The notes beneath the pieces are model-generated. The model saw only the letters and a list, made by a program, of their open reading frames with translations. It made no database searches and had not been told where the DNA came from. Both the position numbers and the translations under genes were made by a program. Shown here in pieces: positions 62,910 through 64,000 of a DNA stretch of 64,000 nucleotides (position 1 is the first letter of the stretch; each line of letters begins with the position of its first letter). The stretch comes from Onchidella celtica (taxonomy: Eukaryota; Mollusca; Gastropoda; Systellommatophora; Onchidiidae): assembly GCA_963931925.1 (NCBI GenBank), contig OZ007579.1, forward strand, positions 49,013,174-49,077,173, written 5' to 3'.

Positions 62910-64000
62910 TTGTTGCCCTCTCCGCCTTCCTCCTTGTACCGATACCGGTACATAAATAATATTTTTCTAATCTTTTTCATATATGCTATGTACTAACTTT
63001 GTCCGACCATGGAAGGTACCAGTGGGCCAGTGGGACCATTGAGAAACACTGGTTTATTGAAAATCTTCACCAGCAGGTCTGCTTTCTGTGTACTTGTCGG
63101 CCCCTCGTCCCGGAGGTAGAATAGAATGTCTTGAATCTCCTACGTCAAGAAAGAGACCATCGATAGGACGCAACATTCGAGGCTCAGGCGAGACTGTATT
63201 GTCATTTAGTCAGAAGTGGCCAACTCGGGAAGTAATGTGAATGGCCGCATAGACATTATTAGTACACATTATCCTGCAATCCGTTCATTCATTCCTCAAC
63301 CTGCACAATAAGAATTTTCATAATTATGTGCGCGTGTTTCCCTGTCTTGAATCTTTTCTGATGTGGTTCGTCATAGTCTTCAAATAACATCTATTTTTTT
63401 CCGTATTCGTTCACCTCACCCTCCCAAAATCCTTCGTCTGTTTGATTGTTTGTTTATTTTGTCTCTTCTCACCATAAAATTGGTTTATGGATCTAATGGA
63501 ATTGTTTGTTTTCATTGTTTCTTCCCCTGGTTGTGTCAGAAGTCGAAGATGATAGGTGGTTTTTAATGTCACATCACTGCATTTTTTCATTTATTTTTTC
63601 TATTATTACCTACTACCTCAAAATATGTCAGGAAGTTTCTTTGATTCTTAATACAAAAAGAAATTAATAATAATAAAGTTGAAAATATTGACTAATGAAA
63701 TTGACGAACCGGAAATCACCTTTACACTTGACAATGATGGCTATGTCGAAGTTTACAATGGCAACGCTAGCCAATCACCCATAACATGAAAACATGTCTG
63801 TGCCGATCAGTCAGCGTTATGTAATAGGCTTAGAATGGTCTGCAACACTATAGAGATAGCCTGGTGTGCAGTGGACTACGTGATAAGCAGGCTGGGGTCA
63901 CTATTGCCCGGACATTCCTTCATTTTTGCTGGCCTGGTTCGTAGGTGTAATCTGTTCATGAAGCGGTGAGAACTAGACTCTAGGACCTAGATCTAGATCT
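62910..64000 (+). other. No recognised gene
   Basis: Non-coding by inspection. A 45-codon open stretch at about 63650-63789 (containing EIDEPEITFTLDNDGYVEVY) reads like protein but has no start, no splice support and no known family. Confidence 0.35.

Overview
The window looks like nuclear DNA from an invertebrate animal, most likely a mollusc (inference; no marker gene fixes the species). Reasons: spliced genes with short phase-compatible exons, long GATA/GACA/GGAT microsatellites, several kinds of LINE and Ty3/Gypsy elements, foldback elements, and a 200-N assembly gap at 25584-25783. Nothing looks bacterial: no operons, CRISPR arrays or Shine-Dalgarno-led genes. Most long open frames belong to retroelements or are microsatellite translations; the host genes can only be seen by splicing on the minus strand.

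Host genes (minus strand, read from high to low coordinates). Gene A starts at about 35.04 kb with a signal peptide and runs through a reprolysin-type propeptide, a furin-like site and the first part of an M12B/ADAM-like metalloprotease domain (exons down to 26.39 kb). All nine exons join in phase. The zinc-binding HExxH exon was not found, and the N gap lies where it could be. Gene B, or the 3' half of the same transcription unit, follows from 22.4 kb to the left edge. It is a mosaic of C-type lectin-like domains (CTLD), sushi-like modules, a WSC domain and a fibrinogen-N-like segment. Fourteen of its exon edges chain with matching phases except across one intron, the one carrying a 12-kb retroelement.

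Retroelements. (1) 3155-15390 is a Ty3/Gypsy-like element with 1240-bp LTRs that differ by about 1 percent. It has a coiled-coil plus SCAN-like Gag and a pol order of protease-integrase-RT-RNase H, the Gmr1-type (Copia-like) order. It sits inside a GGAT microsatellite in a gene B intron and itself contains an antisense, decayed RTE/BovB-like LINE (about 10.59-13.9 kb). (2) 53.1-60.2 kb on the minus strand is a conventional Gypsy element (Gag, PR, RT-RH, IN) split between Gag and its zinc knuckles by a nearly intact antisense LINE (56074-59281) with an 11-bp target duplication. (3) 35.4-37.9 kb is a 5'-truncated LINE with an 834-codon open frame in gene A's first large upstream region. (4) 28141-29332 is a probable solo LTR with a 5-bp target duplication. 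LINE remnants lie at 19.2-19.5, 25.8-26.1 and 62.8-62.9 kb.

Other content: two copies of a ~172-bp foldback element (44.9 and 48.4 kb), a diverged direct repeat pair (27.3 and 49.8 kb), a SINE-like piece (38.3 kb), a hAT-like small element (52.2 kb) and many microsatellites, three of which abut splice sites of gene B. From 38 to 53 kb and from 60.3 kb to the end I see no convincing host exon.
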